Positions 25,451-40,600 of a stretch of 64,000 nucleotides of DNA are shown one piece after another. A program made the position numbers and the translations under genes. The first letter of the stretch is position 1; every line of letters starts with the position of its first letter. Origin of the DNA: Aquila chrysaetos chrysaetos (Eukaryota > Chordata > Aves > Accipitriformes > Accipitridae). The DNA lies in assembly GCF_900496995.4 (NCBI RefSeq), contig NC_044004.1:55148224-55212223 (forward strand). The letters are read 5' to 3'. The notes beneath the pieces were generated by a model. That model did not search any database, was not told the origin of the DNA, and saw only the letters and a program-made list of their open reading frames with translations.

Positions 25451-25789
25451 TCACCAACTGCTGTGTAGGGTCAGGAATGACTGACAAAGGACACATATCA
25501 TAGAGCTACATCCTAAGAATGAGAATATTTTGATCATTTTTAGCTTCTCTTACCAACAAAACCCTGAACTTCAGACTATTTGTCGGCAACCATGTACAGG
25601 GAACGCAGGACAAGTCCCACCATGAAAAAAAAATATTGGGCAGGAAACAGAAAGCACAGAATTAAAGTGAAGAGCACCATGCTTTCCATAACATCCATTT
25701 TGTTGTTCAGCATTCCCTATATAAATAATTTTAAACGAAACCAAGAAAACTACTAGTTTGCATATGCAGAACCTTTACTTTGGTTTAAA

Positions 25790-26525
25790 GGGACAGGAGG
25801 AGAAAATAGAATGAAAAAGCTTGTAGGTCAAGACAAAGACAGGGAGATTACTTAGCAATTACCATTAAGGGCAAAGCAGACTCAGCTTGGGGGAAATTTA
25901 CTTTATTGCCAATTAAAATAGATTCAGGGAGTGAGAAACAAAAAGACAAATATTAAAACAACACCTTTCCTTCCCACTTTTCCCAGGCTCAACTTCACTC
26001 CAGTGCAGACTTCTCCACCCAACCCAAAGTGGCACAAGGGGATGGGAGTTAGAGTCAGTACACATTGGTTTCTCTCCTCCACTCCTTCCTTCTCACCCTT
26101 TTCCTCTACTCCAGCATGGGCTCTCCACAGGCCACAACTCCTGTCAAGGAAAATCTGCTCCAGCATGGATTCTGCATTAGCTGCAGTCCTTCCAGAACAT
26201 CCATCTGCTCCAGCATGGGTTCTCCACAGGCTGCAGGGGAAAATCTGCTCTGATGCCTGGAGCACTTCCTGCTCCTTCTCTGCTGTTTCTCACTCTTTTT
26301 GCTCCCCCTCCTTTGTCTGCCTGACATTTTCTGCCTCTTTTTAAATATGTTTGCACTGAGGCACCAACTTGGCTGATGGGCTCAGCTCTGTCGTGGTGGG
26401 TCCATTGCAGAGGCATCTGGAAATGGCTGTGTCTGGCAGGAGGCAGTCCCTGACCTCTTCCCACAGAGGCCACACCTGCAGCCTCCCCACCCCGCTACCA
26501 AAACCTTGCACTCACACCAAATACA
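25790..26525 (-). mobile_element. older, shortened family-1 LTR, copy D
   Basis: This is a diverged relative of copies A and B in the same orientation. It begins abruptly at GGACAGGAGG, lacking the first ~70 bp of the plus-strand end. The matching blocks that follow are the AAGCTTGTAGGTCAAGACAAAG segment, the AT-rich block, and three CTGCTCCAGCATGG-type units (about 26107, 26156, 26207). It ends at CCAAATACA. About 736 bp long, with fewer internal repeat units and more substitutions. No target duplication was found because one end is missing. Confidence 0.75.
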
Positions 26526-29500
26526 AGTCAATTAATGGAAGTGCAAGGACATAAGAAAGTCTTCCTCAGGAGTTTACCTACTGGATAAAAAAAACAACCG
26601 ACTCAACCTGAGTAAGACAGAAGCATATACTTAAAAAATAATGGATAAGGGTAAATAAGGGTGATTTAAAAGAAATATATACCTTTACATAGTTATGCTT
26701 TCTTATAGCTATACTAACTTAAATTTAACTTGCAGTCAGACTCTAGTTCCGGGGGAAGAAGAAAAAAAAAGAAAAAAAACCTGAATCCTGAAAAGACACC
26801 TATTCTTGACAACACACAACCATTTGCTTTACTTAAAGTGTGTTTAAATCCCACTGTATCATTATCCTGGAGTTGTCTGTCTGTAGTCAGTATATTCATT
26901 ATTTGAAACCCATTTTACTCATTAACTCCATCAGCACGTAGTAATATTACCTATCTTATAGGAAAAAAAAAATTATGTATAACAGTTACAGCACGGCTGC
27001 ATTAATGTTACCTCAAAAAAATTTACAATCAGGAGGTTTAAAAGTTACTTTATTTTGAAGAATGCCAACTGCATTACATGCTTCTACCTGGTTCAGTCAT
27101 TGCTCCTTTGCTTTAGTATCTTATAGCTTGATAAATCTTTTACTTGTTAAATACATGTTACTAAATACTCTGCATGAGAATGCAGAGAATGGCCAGGTAA
27201 TGCTAATGAAAAAGAAAGAAGTTCTTCAAGATGTTTTACTCATTTGTACTCCTTTTTGATGGAGTATCTGATATGCAAGACATGCTCAGAATTCCCCCAG
27301 CCAGAGCTGACAGAAAAGGCTTTCAATCCACAAACCTTTGCAAGATGGCCATTTCTTGTGAAAGTACGTACAGTGTTCCTTCTTCTCCTCTTTCATCATA
27401 TTCACATTTTAGGAATGCAAAAGATGGTATCAGTGATGCAAAACTCAGTAGAGTACAGGTATGATTTGGGACTCTACAATCATTTATAACATTTCTTAGT
27501 GAAACTAATTACCTCAATGAAGTTTTTTACCGTTCTCACATAGTTTGCCAAAGAACTTAATCCTTACTACAAACCTTGGGCTTAGCAATGCTTAAAAAGC
27601 CAGTCCCTGGGCCAAAAAAGATGCTGATGGATGCCTCACATGTGAATATTTACCAGTGGGTATAGTTAAACATGCGGTGGTCCCATGCACAAATTGGAGG
27701 GTCCCCAGAGTTCCCCAGTGAAAAATCTAGTAAATCAGATGTAATCCTGTCTTATCTCCTGTGCTCATTAATCACTCATTCATTTTACTTTAGACAGCCA
27801 CTGGTTAAAAAATTAGGAACAATTGGAATACTGGAATAGAGCTAGTCAAGCAATTAGTAAAGCTAGGTCTATTTAACCAGCTTGTTTTAAAAAGCTAACA
27901 TTCATCTATTTTTAAAGTTATTAATGTGTCAAAAAGTATCTTATAATTTCTTTAAAATGGTACATCACCAATTTACTTCACTTTTACACACACAAAAAAC
28001 CCCACCACACAACACACCATGACAGCTTTTTTGATATTTCCTAAAAAACGTTATTTCAGTTGTGAGCAGAAACTAAGAATGGACAATTTCAGTCAAGCAA
28101 CAACTTATTCTGAAAGTCTAAAAAAAATTTTTCTGATTATGTGAAAACAGCAGTCATTGTACAATTCCAAGTTTATTTACAGTCAGAATATACTTTTTTA
28201 AAAGCTAAGCTAAAAGATATTGAAATTGAAACAATGAAGTAATTTTATAATGCTAACAAATCACATCAGACATAACTGACAATTTTCAAGATAATAATTC
28301 ACTTTATCAATATAAACAGATTCACATTATCAAGGTCAAGCAGTTCATATAAAATTCCAACAGGAACTTGTATAGTCAACTATATCATGTTTCTTGAAAT
28401 GCTTGTTACAGGAAATGTGGAACAATAGTTTTGTAAGAACTAGGGCAAAAAGGAAAGCATTAAAGGCAAAAGATGGAACGATCACATTCAAAGCTATAAA
28501 AGTGCATATTAAGATTTGAAAATATCTCACCAGCCATTGAGATTTTAATACGTTATTCTTATTTTTAAGGTATGGAAGTCTTTATTCTGCCAACCAAAGC
28601 ACCAAATACTACATCTGCAGACTTAACAAGATGCCATCATTTAAAAAAGCACACCTCCCAAGATGAAAATTATTATGAATTTCACACTATTTTGTGAAAA
28701 TTACTTTTCCCTAATGTGTCAATACTGCCTACTGTGAAAATCATGTTCTGCGCTATGACGATGTTCATTTAAGCATGTTTTTTCTGTTTGTTTGTACATC
28801 TGTACCATTTTGTTGTCCTATAACTTTAAAACATTTTCTCTCCAAAGTGATAGTTTCCAAAATGCATTACACTGACAGAACAAGAAATTGAAATTCTGTA
28901 TCTTTTTGTTCTAAGAACTGCCAGATGTCAGTTTTGGTATTAATGGCTTTCACACTACTCTCTGAGTCTTTAACATTTTCCATACTAAGAAATGTAAATC
29001 AGATCAAGACAACGTCAGTGCCACGTACAGCTGAACCGTTACTGAAACGTGTATAAATGCAAATGTAGAAAAAAGCAAACTACCTTAAGCTTACTTCAAA
29101 AAGTCTGTTGGAGCTCTACTGACTGGAGAAGTGTTTTTAAAGGTCTAAAGTACTATCAAATAAGTAGTCCTTAAGCATTAGCAAATATACTAAAACAAAG
29201 TCCTGATCCAAAATCCACTTAAGCTATATGAACTACTATATGTATCCACACACTGAATCCATTTGTACTGGCAAAAATGAGATTCACTATGCACAGGATA
29301 AAGTGAAATGCACAGCAGCTGTGAGCATTTTTCCCCACTTGCTCAAGCACACCTAAGGACTCAGAGAGCATTGAGGTTCAAAAAAGTCTTCACGCAATTA
29401 CTTCTCAGCAACCTTTCAACATATTCGTGCCATAGTTACACAAGCATATCTCAGAGCAGAGTTCAGTATTACAGCATTGAAAGAACTTCGTTCAGGCTTC

Positions 29501-29782
29501 TGCTTTTTTGTTGATGGTATTAACTAGTTACAACTAGTTCGAACTTATGCACTTCACAATAAAATCTTTATTATTCAAGCATATAGCATTATTTATGCAG
29601 GCAATTTATTCTTTAAAGTAATTGATAAATAAATTTGTACAACAAATTATGGCTTCTCTCTCAGCCATATAGATCCAAAATTCTAATTACTTCAGTGGAC
29701 TTATTCTGGATTTAGATTTAGCTTAATCCAGAGTTTGGCCATCACTTACATAAAGATTAAACAGCCCACATCACAGTTTACC

Positions 29783-29805
29783 TTTTTTTTTTTTTTTTTT
29801 TTTTT
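29783..29805. repeat. poly-T tract, 23 T
   Basis: A run of 23 T; explains the Phe-rich start of the 148-codon open frame at 29735-30181. Confidence 0.95.
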
Positions 29806-30583
29806 CCCCATTTACTGCCTGATACATCAAAGCACAGAAGCTGAAAGTGGTAGCATTTTTATATTTAAAACAGTCCTCTTACTTTATGGCTGCTGGATAT
29901 TTTATTGTACACAACACACACACACAATAGGCTTTCTGCAAGTCCTTATCCCCTTATACTTATTTTATGCATTGAATAGAGAAAAGGTCAAGTTCAAAGT
30001 GTCTTCATTCAATGCATTTTCAAAAATTGTAAACAGGGGAATCTCCCAGAGCTTTCTTTCATTCAATCTGTATTTCTCTTTGAACAAGACAGAATATTTC
30101 TATTTTTTTTTCTCCACATGGTACACTAATTTCTATAAACCACGTACTTACAAATGCATTGTGCAAGTCTTATGCTATTAGAATACTCAAGTGATTTGTT
30201 CTGTTTGTGGGTGGTTAAGACACATGTTATTATGAAATAAAGACAAAGTAGTCCAACTTCCATTAAGTAATGGAACTTTTCCTGCTGATTTGTTAAGGAT
30301 TGAATAAAGTATTTAGATTGCCTGCATGAAGTCCAAGTTCCAATCATTCTTAAGCCAACATATCTAAACAGTTTTTCAGGACCTTAAAAAACACAAGTTA
30401 AATTGTCAAACTTTACTCTCGATAGTAAGCGAATTTCTCATGCTTCTGCCGTATTAATGTAAGTACAGCCAGTGCTATGCTAAAATATTTTTAGAGTGGG
30501 AAGAGTCACAGGAGGGAACACCTCACTTATGTCCAACAAAATGTACCCTCTGATCACCAGATGGTACAATTTACCTAGCTCTA

Positions 30584-31163
30584 TGTCCTGGTTTCAGCTG
30601 GGATAGAGTTAACTGTCTTCCTAGTAGCTGGTACGGTGCTATGTTTTGAGTTCAGTATGCGAAGAATGTTGATAACACTGATGTTTTCAGTTGTTGCTAA
30701 GTAGTGTTTAGTCTAAAGTCAAGGATTTTTCAGTTTCTCAAGCCCAGCCAGCGAGAAAGCTGGAAGCGCACAAGAAGTTGGCACAGGACACAGCCAGGGC
30801 AGCTGACCCAAACTGGCCAACGGGGTATTCCATACCATGGGACGTCCCATCTAGTATAGGAACTGGGAAGTGGGGGCGGGGAATCGCCGCTCGGGGATTA
30901 ACTGGGTGTCGATTGGCGGGTGATGAGCAATTGCACTGTGCATCATTTGTATATTCCAAACCTTTTATCATTACTGCTGTCACTTTATTAGAGTTATCAT
31001 TATCATTATTAGTTTCTTCTTTTTATATTCTATTAAACCATTCTTATCTCAACCCACAAGCTTTACTTCTTTTCCCAATTCTCTCCCCCCATCCCTCTGG
31101 GGGTGGGGGGAGTGAGTGAGCAGCTGCGTGGCGCTCAGTTGCTGCCTGGGTTAAACCACAACA
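30584..31163 (+). mobile_element. solo LTR, avian ERV family 2, copy 2
   Basis: A 580-bp element from TGTCCTGGTTTCAGCTGGG to AACCACAACA. It carries an ATTAAA polyadenylation-like signal near 31033 followed by the TTCTTATCTCAACCCAC block and a G-rich segment, the usual R/U5 layout. The flanks are CTCTA on the left and GTCTA on the right (4 of 5 match), consistent with a mutated 5-bp duplication. Of the six LTRs this is the only one pointing opposite to STPG2. Confidence 0.85.
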
Positions 31164-32691
31164 GTCTATTTAGACAGGGAGCAACCAAGCTGCACTTAAG
31201 AGTAAATATAGAAGTGGCAAAATCAGATTAATACCACTTTCCTATCTGTCCTGTCCAGAAACAACAAAAGTAATGTCTATGTTCTTTGGAGGGTCACTCC
31301 AGCAGCTGGTGAGTACTAAGACATAATGCTTAAAGATAAATTGATCAAAACCTCCCTACCTCCCAATTCAGACTAAAAGTTTAGAAGTGACAAAAATTTG
31401 CTATATTAGCATTAACATATCACAGATTTTTCTTGGCCTCTGTTATTCCAGTTTTTGAGAAGCTTCGACAAAAATTACAACATAGCTGCAGATATGAAAA
31501 GCTACTTCTATTAAGATTTCTTTATACAATAAACAATCTCTTCTTGAGAAATAATATAAAATAGTATTACACCAGTATTACCTCGTATCAATACTGCTTC
31601 CACCAAATTTCATCTCCAAAAAGCTCAACTAACTTGCATATTCTAATTAATATCATGCTGAAAATAGTTAATGATGCTAAATTATAGCAATCTTTTTAAA
31701 AGGGTCAAATTTGTCGATCTGCATTTAAGCTATAAACATCAGGCATGAAAATGAATTGGTTTTGAAGTAACACTAATTCTGAAAGGTCCCACTTAAGAAA
31801 ATTATTTCCTTGCATAATTTTTTTATGTTTAATCAAGCCACCCAGTAAAGGATAATAACTGATAGCAAATTGCAGTGTTGTATCTCTCTTTCTATTGCTC
31901 TGAGCAGAAACCCTCCATCTTCTTCCCTCAATAGTTTTCACAGAGAAGACCCTTCATCAGACATAGTCTCCACAAGGATCTATATACGTACACAATAGAG
32001 TACAGCTTTAAACCTACGTTAACACAAGATTATTTCCTCACTGTTAAGAGATACTTTTATTAATGTGTAATTTTATGCCATCATAGATACATTCCCACAA
32101 TAACAACTTTGCACTATGCAGACTGGCACCAGCAATTGCTAAGTACAAGTTCTCATAAATTCTTAGAGAGTGCTAGTTCATTAAAGTGCTAGCTAGTCCA
32201 TATGCCCTCACTTCCAATGAATAAATAGCTGTCTTAAAAGGCCACCCCACTACCTGCTGAAATTCAAAAAGGTAATCCAATGAAAAGAAGATCAAGCAGC
32301 TATACTAAATGATCTGCAAAGCAGCATTAATTTATCACCAAAATAATGATTTTGCTGGTGCTCTTCAGTTAATACTTATAATGTCATATTTTAAATGGAA
32401 TAAAAAAATGTGTTGATAACTACATTAATACTTGTATTGTACCTTTCACATTTTATCCAGATACAAAATTAACTATATCTAACAACATTCCTGTGAAGCA
32501 AATATACAGTTATTTATGTTTGGATAAAGTTTGATCATAAACCTGATGGATTAGCCACTCTGCTTGCTGTCACACAGAATACACGGCAGAGACAAATAAG
32601 GTCAAAGGTTTCTGCACAAAAAATATCAAAGCTTTTTTTATTTTGCATGGTGGTTTCTTTGAGATCCTACAGTCAAAATGTTGCAGTTCAA

Positions 32692-32825
32692 AAAAAAAAC
32701 AAACAAGCAAACAAACAAAAAAACACCCCACAAAACAACAACAACAACAAAAAAAAACCAACAAAAAAAAAAACCACCAAGAAGAAAAAAACACCCAACC
32801 CAAAACCAACAAACCGCCACCACCT
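32692..32825. repeat. A/C-rich low-complexity tract
   Basis: About 130 bp almost free of G and T, made of A-runs separated by C, CC or CAAA units. It yields Lys/Asn/Thr/Pro-rich false frames on the plus strand and Phe/Val/Cys-rich ones on the minus strand. Confidence 0.9.
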
Positions 32826-35800
32826 AACACTGATATATGAAATTCACTTCCCTTGACAGCATCTGTTCAGCACACAGGTTTTGCAACCTGAAAGAGTACC
32901 TATGAAAATTTACAGAAGATCATTTAGAAGCTTGCTTGTGGATAAGCAAGTCCAACGTATTAAAAGAAAAAGCAGTTTGAAGCAAGACAATGTTACAAGG
33001 CCAGAACACAAATTGCACAAGAAGGTCTCATTAGGAGAGTTCAAACAATAGGCAGCCATCGCAGGGGAGGACAGGGGACTGGACAGTGGGAGGAGATGGC
33101 TGAACTAGCCCAGTCAGTACAACCATTGGCAGGAGACGTAATCTCACCTACCAAACGCCTTCAGAATACTATACCACAAATCTAATACGCGCAGAACCTG
33201 AACTGAAACAGGATCGTCCTTGTGCATATTGAGGTAATTTTTTGTCAGGAGGAGAGTATTTATACAGAAAAAATTCTTACATCTGCATAAAACTTTTTCA
33301 GGAAGCTGATAAATCATTTTTCCCCATTTAAAAGAAAAGAAATCTGAATAAGAACATAACGCAACATAAAATTGTAAAAATAGGCAGAGCGCCACTCACA
33401 ACAATGATACAAACACTTCAGGAATACCAACATCTGGAGCATATTTCTTGACCAAAAATAGCATGCAGTAAAAAAATTGCATAAACAAGAAGATAAGATA
33501 TACTGATACATAGCAGATCAAACATATAAACATGACAGTGGTAGTTCATTTGAACATGCAAGTGCTGTTCTCTAACACATTATGTCACCCTATCAAATCT
33601 GAGCGAGAACCCAATGAAACCATGATAAAAGAAATTAAATGGCAGCAAATAGTATTCATATGACAACATCTTTTCCAGGAGGTCTGAGGAGCACGTACTT
33701 GTATAAACTGACAAATAGCAGCATACAAGATAATTAAAAGTCATCAGACAACTTGCTTTCAAATAATCACCATCTGAAAATTACTAGGGTCTACTATTTA
33801 CAAGGCAATAGAAAGTTCATTAATACATAATTATTAGTTTTAGTAACTATATTAATTACAGTTTTACTGTTAATACTGATGCATTTCAGGTTCTATCAAG
33901 GGTCATTGCAAAGCCTTTCGTTTGCTTCCAAATTCCCGTATCTATTTTTCAAACAGTCACTGGATATAAAGGCAAAATGTAGACTTTAAAAAAAAAAATT
34001 CAGTAATTACTGTTGCTAATTCTACAATGTATGAAAAATGTTCTGGTGATATAAACAATAATGAACAGAGCTGTATCTAACAGTCATTTAAAATCAGTTA
34101 TATTTGTCAAATACAGGTATCTTTATAGAATATGTGATTTTTCAATTTCTTAAACACTGAAAGGTAACTCTGCATTTGAACATGTCATTATGAAGCCACT
34201 GAGAAGTATTTATCATTCCACTATTCCTTAACTATGAACCACCATGCTAAATGTGAAATTGTTTGTGTTGTCAACACAGTAGCAAAACACTGCCATTCTT
34301 TCTAGTGATATTAACACATTGTAACACAGAGTCAGTGGTTTTAATCAACACAGAGAAGTTTCAAAAAAGCATATCCATTTTCACATATTCAAAGTTGAAT
34401 AGAATGAAAATGACTCATGTAATTTGGGTCTATACCAGGAAAGCTGGCTGTTGTAAGAAAAAATATAATGTTTAATGAGAGAACAGAGGATCGGAGATGC
34501 ACTAAGGATAGGTGTGAGAATGAAAGGTCTAATGTAAGTTACCAAAAAAAGAACAGAGGACAGTAGCAGTGAGAATGAACATGACTAGGAGTCATAGAAA
34601 GATGGCACATTTTATGCTTGTAGCGAGGTTAAAAAAAACCCTACGACAAGCAGCAGAGTAATGCTAGAAAGGAAACTAATCACCCACATTTCAGAACATG
34701 GTAAAGAGGATGTGCAATACATACAATGGAGTTCACACAGAATGAGGAAGATAAAAAAGAAATAAAGAAAAAACATTTCACTCAGGGAACACCATCTATT
34801 CTGTATATCCTAAGGCAAGATCCCATGGAAAATATAGTGTCATCATACAATTAAAGATTGTATCAGAAACTACAGATACAACAAGGCCATATTGAGGTTA
34901 ACTGTGCAATCTTAAATCAAAGCTTCTCAGACCATTTTAATGGCTTCTGTAAACAATGTAAATACATGCAAATATTCCAGATGGATGCTGAATGTGATCT
35001 TTACTGCTAGGTAATCCGAGATCATAAATACATAGAACATGCTAACACAGGATGCTATTTCTCAAAAACTGAGAGGATGAATAAATTTTAGTATTTTCCT
35101 TAAGTTACAGCAACAAGCTTCTGCCACCTTTTTATCATGCACAACAGCAGAATACCTCAACTGAAAAAACTGATAGAATATAGCAACAGCAGCAAGATAT
35201 TGCACTTCTCACAAGAAAGTATTAACGCTTCCTTCCATGTGCCAAGCAGAATTAACTGTAATAAATCATCTCTACTGCAAGTAGAAAGCATGTTTTTTGT
35301 TTGCTGTCCAATTCATCTGTTGTACATACAACTACAAATCTTACAGGTTTATCATTCATGAGTGTATTACTTCTGACAACCTCACTAATGGTATTTTTCA
35401 CTAAATATGTAAAATCTGTTCTATTCTAAAATCTATTCCACAAAAGTTGTTCCTAGTTTTTAACCAAAAGAAGATGACCTTTTTTTTTTTTTTTTTTTGA
35501 ATACAAACAGAATAGACAATTCTTACATGAAACGTAACCATGGGACAAGGTCTTACCTTCCTAAGGAAAATGGTCTCGGTTTGTTACTAAAACAGGCACA
35601 AGCTCCAAAAATACTTCTGCCTTTAAATTCAAGCGTCACACCACTTACAACAAAGCATATATTCACACACATCCACATGGAATGAACATTTTCTTACAGA
35701 AATAATGTTTCACAGAAGTTTAGTAAAAGAAATACAGTTTATTAAAAAAAAATTCTCTCAACACTAGAAAAAGAACTGGACAAAATTAGTATCTATTCTA

Positions 35801-36769
35801 AATTATGAAGAGAGAAACAATATATTTATTTAAATACAGCAAACAACTTTCAAGAGGACAACAACTTATTACGAGAAGCTAAAGAAACAAAAATCCTTTC
35901 AGAATAATTAAAGTCCTTTTATAATAATTATGCTTAAATGAAGGGTAAGGTTTGTCCAGTAAAGAAGAGAAGAATACCTTGGGTATTTTTTTTCTTTAAT
36001 ACAGCAACACCGTCTTAAAGTGGTAAGGGGTGTCTTTCTTCAGTGGTAAAGGTAGTTCTTGTTCTCTTGGGAGAACACTCCATGGGAAAAGCTAGTGGCA
36101 TAATCAGACTTCCTTGCTGGAATCAGTTTGCCTCACATTTAACAGTGCTTTACATTAATCTCAGTGACTAAAGGAATTTTCTCCAAAAACACTTAAGTGG
36201 AGTATCAATCATAACGCTGCTAACATTGAAAATACACACTTAACTGCTCCAAAATTTTGAAACAAGGCAACCCATAGTGAATAATTGATACACGGTATTT
36301 TTTTTTCAAAAATTTTTTCAGCCATGGTGGTAGAACAGGTTTTAAACTCATACAGTGTAAACAGCAATGCTGAAGCAATAAGGAAACAAGGCTTTTACTT
36401 TCCTCTCCTGGCAACAGGATTATGAATGCATTTTATCTTCAGCCTTATTTCATAGAATTCTTTAAAAAAAAAAAAAAAAAAAAACAAAACAAAAAACAAA
36501 AAACGTTAATTAAATTTGTACAGAAAATATTCCAGTTGTAGAAAAAGGAAGCAAGATGGTGACACTGGGTCCTAGAGTTCAAATTAAAATACTGATTAAC
36601 AGTTCAGCATTGCTATATGTTATACCCCATAATATCTTTTAAGAAATGGTCATCAATAACTCAAGTCTCTGTTTTAGCCATACTTTCATGTATCAGACAG
36701 AATAAACAATAATAAAAATAAAACCACTAAGCATAAGCTAGCTAGTCTAAGGAAAAAGCCTAATTTTAT

Positions 36770-36990
36770 TGGACTTATAAATATCTTGCCCCATTTCTAT
36801 GAAGTAAATATGCATCTGTGTCCTGCATCGGACGACTTTGCCTGTCCTCCAGGTATGCCCAGAGGGCAATGTAGGCTATAATGACCCATCTGTTCACTAC
36901 TGGCAAGTAGCAAACTTCTAATGAAGACAGATGTGGGTCACCCTGTACAAGAAGGCTGCAGGGTGCTAATGAATCCACCTAATGGTCACT
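36770..36990. other. unclassified moderately GC-rich block
   Basis: Within AT-rich intron this block is compositionally distinct and open on the minus strand (36775-36978), with text such as NRWVIIAYIALWAYLEDRQ. The plus strand also has a partly open frame. There are no splice-site pairs I trust and no family match. Confidence 0.25.
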
Positions 36991-37624
36991 ACCTGCCACT
37001 GCTGACTGATTGATGAGCAAAAGGGTTAAGCTTCAAAAGCAAAGACAAGTATTTCAGGTCATCATTAGTCTTACTAGGATATCTCTGTCACACTCCCTAA
37101 TACACACACCTTAAGGTTCTCTTCTCCCATTTAAAAAAAAAAAAAAAAAGCTTCTATTATTTTTCTTTGGACAACCTGAAATAACCTGGAAAAGCTGAAA
37201 AAAAAGATCTTATGAGAAATTCATTACTTTTATTGCCCAGAGAAATACAAGTTCCCAATATTCATAGCAATTTATAAACACACAACCTCTGACACTAACA
37301 GTAAAACCAAAAATCTTAAAGTAAATATCTACCAATTGTAAAACTCTACAGGTATTCATACTTTCTAAATATTACAATCTGACAGTAATATAGGAAAGAA
37401 CTTTTTACAGTGAACTCCATTCATGCAGACCACAAATTAATGGATTTTATTTTTTTTAATAATGATCACCACCATTCTGCCAATTTCCACATGAAGGTGA
37501 TGGCACCACAAAAGCCAGCTACTTATGAGCAAAGTGTTGATGCAAATCCAACCATTCATCAATTCAGGTAGTGAGCAAATGTCAGAAAGAGTTGCAATGG
37601 GGAAACTCCAGAGAGGGAAGTCTC

Positions 37625-37671
37625 TCTAGAGAAAAAGGAAAGGAAAGGAAGAAGAAGGGAAAAAAAAAAAA
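37625..37671. repeat. polypurine tract
   Basis: A run of GGAAA and GAAG units followed by a string of A residues. Confidence 0.85.
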
Positions 37672-40600
37672 ATCCTATAGTGAAAAATGTTATGACTTTG
37701 AGCTAGTGTGGGGTGAAACCTGCAGAGAACGTTACCATCTGCCATGATTGACCAGGTTTTTATTAATAAACAGCTGCAACAAAGCAAAGTCACAGCACTA
37801 TCCAAAAGTATAGAGAAGTAATAAAATGATACATAAAGTTAAAAACAGAAAGAAATATTTTATTTTTATGTAACAGCTTTTGAGAAGTGGATCTCTAGCT
37901 TCTAGAATCAATTCATTTATTTTCAAAACACCAAACAAGAATCCACCAACTTAATTTCTGATGTAACTCTACTAACAGTAGATAGGAAACCCAAATACCT
38001 AAGTGCTGCAAATCACCCACTAGGAAAGATTCTTTACCTGATATACCAGGTAATGATATATTAAAAAAACAATCCTGTAGTAACATTAAACGAATAACAC
38101 ATTGCATCAGTAGCTAGTCTCATAAAAATGAGGAAGACATTCTTACTAGAAGACAACATTTTATTCCTTGCCACGCTCATCTGTTGAATAACCCTTAATA
38201 TGCCCTGTAACCTCATTAGGCCTCTCTATTCTTAACTGTAAATTAAACATCAGGATCCCAGCACATTCATTTTGCAAGGCTCTATACATTCATATGGGGG
38301 AGGATGGCAGGGAGGCACTGACATTTTAGGATAAACTGTATTAGAGAAGCAAGAAGTATTGTTACATCCTTATCCTAGGCTAAAAATAAAAGCGAATTTT
38401 GGGCTTGATAGAAGTCATGTAATTTTTATCCAAGTAAACCTAGTAAAAACTCTCGAAGTTTCAATAAACAAAAGGTAACACTGAACAACTTTTAATTCTC
38501 AGTATTACAAGACAAAAACCAGTATTTTCAACTTTTAAGTCACAAATTTTGAACAGAATTGGAAATAGTTGTTGTGAATCTTGTGTATGTATTGAACCTG
38601 CTTTTTCATTCATATTTTAAAAATCCATATAAAACTAATGAGTCAGTGACACTTGAAAACTTACCTTGCATATAAGCAATATTTCTAGTAAATATAAGGA
38701 AGTTTATGCCAATTCTGTGAGGGTATAAATTGCAGTTTTGCCTAACAGATGAGAGACACTCCAGTGTAAGTTACCTTTTCAGATTTAAATACACAGGTGA
38801 TTTACTGTTGTTCCCAGAACCGAAATGATTAAGCAGCCTCAGTCTTTTGCCTGAGGCAACAGAAGCTCTTCAAGATCCAGTAACTCCAACCTATATGATC
38901 CTGAGAATTCCCTTTTGCAAGAAGCGACTAACATTACATACAAGATGAAACTAACTATATATGGTCGATTGATTTATAACAATTTCACTGATTTATCCTA
39001 TGAGAACAAACTAACAGTAGTGAGGTTAGCGAGGGAAAGAGACACCAAAACAAAAGAAACCTCTGGGAGTGATGGGTACCAAACATAGGTGAAGTGTAGC
39101 AAAAACATAGTAATTGTGTATTCATGGGATTATTCACAATGTCATTGGCAAAGAAAAGCTATCACAGTCTAGAAATACACCTTTAGCATTTATAAAGAAA
39201 CTCTAGTGTTAATATCATCATATTAGCATGTGTACAAAACATTCTGAAGGGGACTGCTTTGTTTTTCCGTTAGCTCACTTGCCTATTGAGGACCTGCGAT
39301 TTATTAATGAGAAAGACTTACAATTCCAGTAAAATCTGGTTGTTAGACACACATTAATGTGTGTTCTATTTTTGTCCATAATATCCACTTTCCTTTAAAT
39401 GTGTAATGACAATTGAGAAAGTATAGTGTAGCTTTAAAAACTTATAGTCCATACAGAGAAGACATTCCTACTTTGTTAAAATTAAAGATGACAGCACACG
39501 GAAGTCTAACAGTGCCTACCAATTAAGTCCTCCCATCATCACACTTTTTTTAGAGGTCTTTTGGACAGAATCTCATTTCCCTATATATGCATGCTTCACT
39601 CATGCATCATTCTGTTTGCAGAAAAGACAGACTCCTGAGTGAAAAAAAAGCTGTTGCATACCTAAATAGTGCAGCATAGCTGTTAAACAAGCACTGAAGG
39701 TTAGGACTGCTTAGGGAAAATTGCTGTTAGTATTTACAGATTCAGATTAACTTGCAAACTGATTTAAATGTATAATTCTGAGGTAAAATGTATAGATATT
39801 CAAAAAACGAAGACTGAAAAAAGGTACCAGGTACAAAACTTGATACATGTGTTCACATATCATCTGAAAACAAGAGATGGTTCAAAGGGTGCAGCTAGTG
39901 ATCAACTAGTTACATGTATTATGAGGGAGGAGAAAATGCTCTTTCCAAATCCTGCTTCATTTCCTTACATTCTCCTTACAGTCTTCAACTCGCATAGAAA
40001 AAGTTGTTACACATTTCCTACCGTCCTCTCTCAAAGATGCCCATCTTCACAGATCCAGAGGAATATAGCTTATTATTAACTTGTGTCACAGATAGTAACA
40101 TAGTACATCCACAAGCTACTACTTTTTTTCAACTATTTTATTTTGAGAAAATGAATCAGATATTTACCAGACTGGCAAAAGATATGTCTCCAACCCAGAG
40201 TCAGTAGCGTTGTTTTACTTAGTATGGCAAGTGAATATATTTTTAACCTCAGGATGCCCCGAATTTCATAGGACTATGTATATGTTGCAAGTTCAACACA
40301 TACATATGCATAAACACAGTAATGAAATGGGAACTGAACTGACAAGAAGCTTCAAGTTTTTAATCATTTTCTATGAAGGCATTAGAGCTAATTAAATACA
40401 AAGTGAGAATTTGTTTTCGGTTTTGCTATCGACAAACTATATCCCTCCTCACCTGAAATGTTCTTTGTTCTCAAAAATAAATGAATCTATTCTACTAAAA
40501 CCTTCCAGAAATCTGTCTGAAAAAATCCAGCCAAAATCTGCATGGAGAATAGAAGTTGATCAAATTTACAAGCCTTTCGTAACAACTCTTTCGAAAGAAG

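Noticed and set aside
29735-30181. 148-codon plus-strand open frame
   Set aside because: Its beginning is a 23-T homopolymer read as phenylalanine; the rest is low-complexity intron.
32570-32856. Overlapping open frames on both strands
   Set aside because: Translation of an A/C-rich low-complexity tract.
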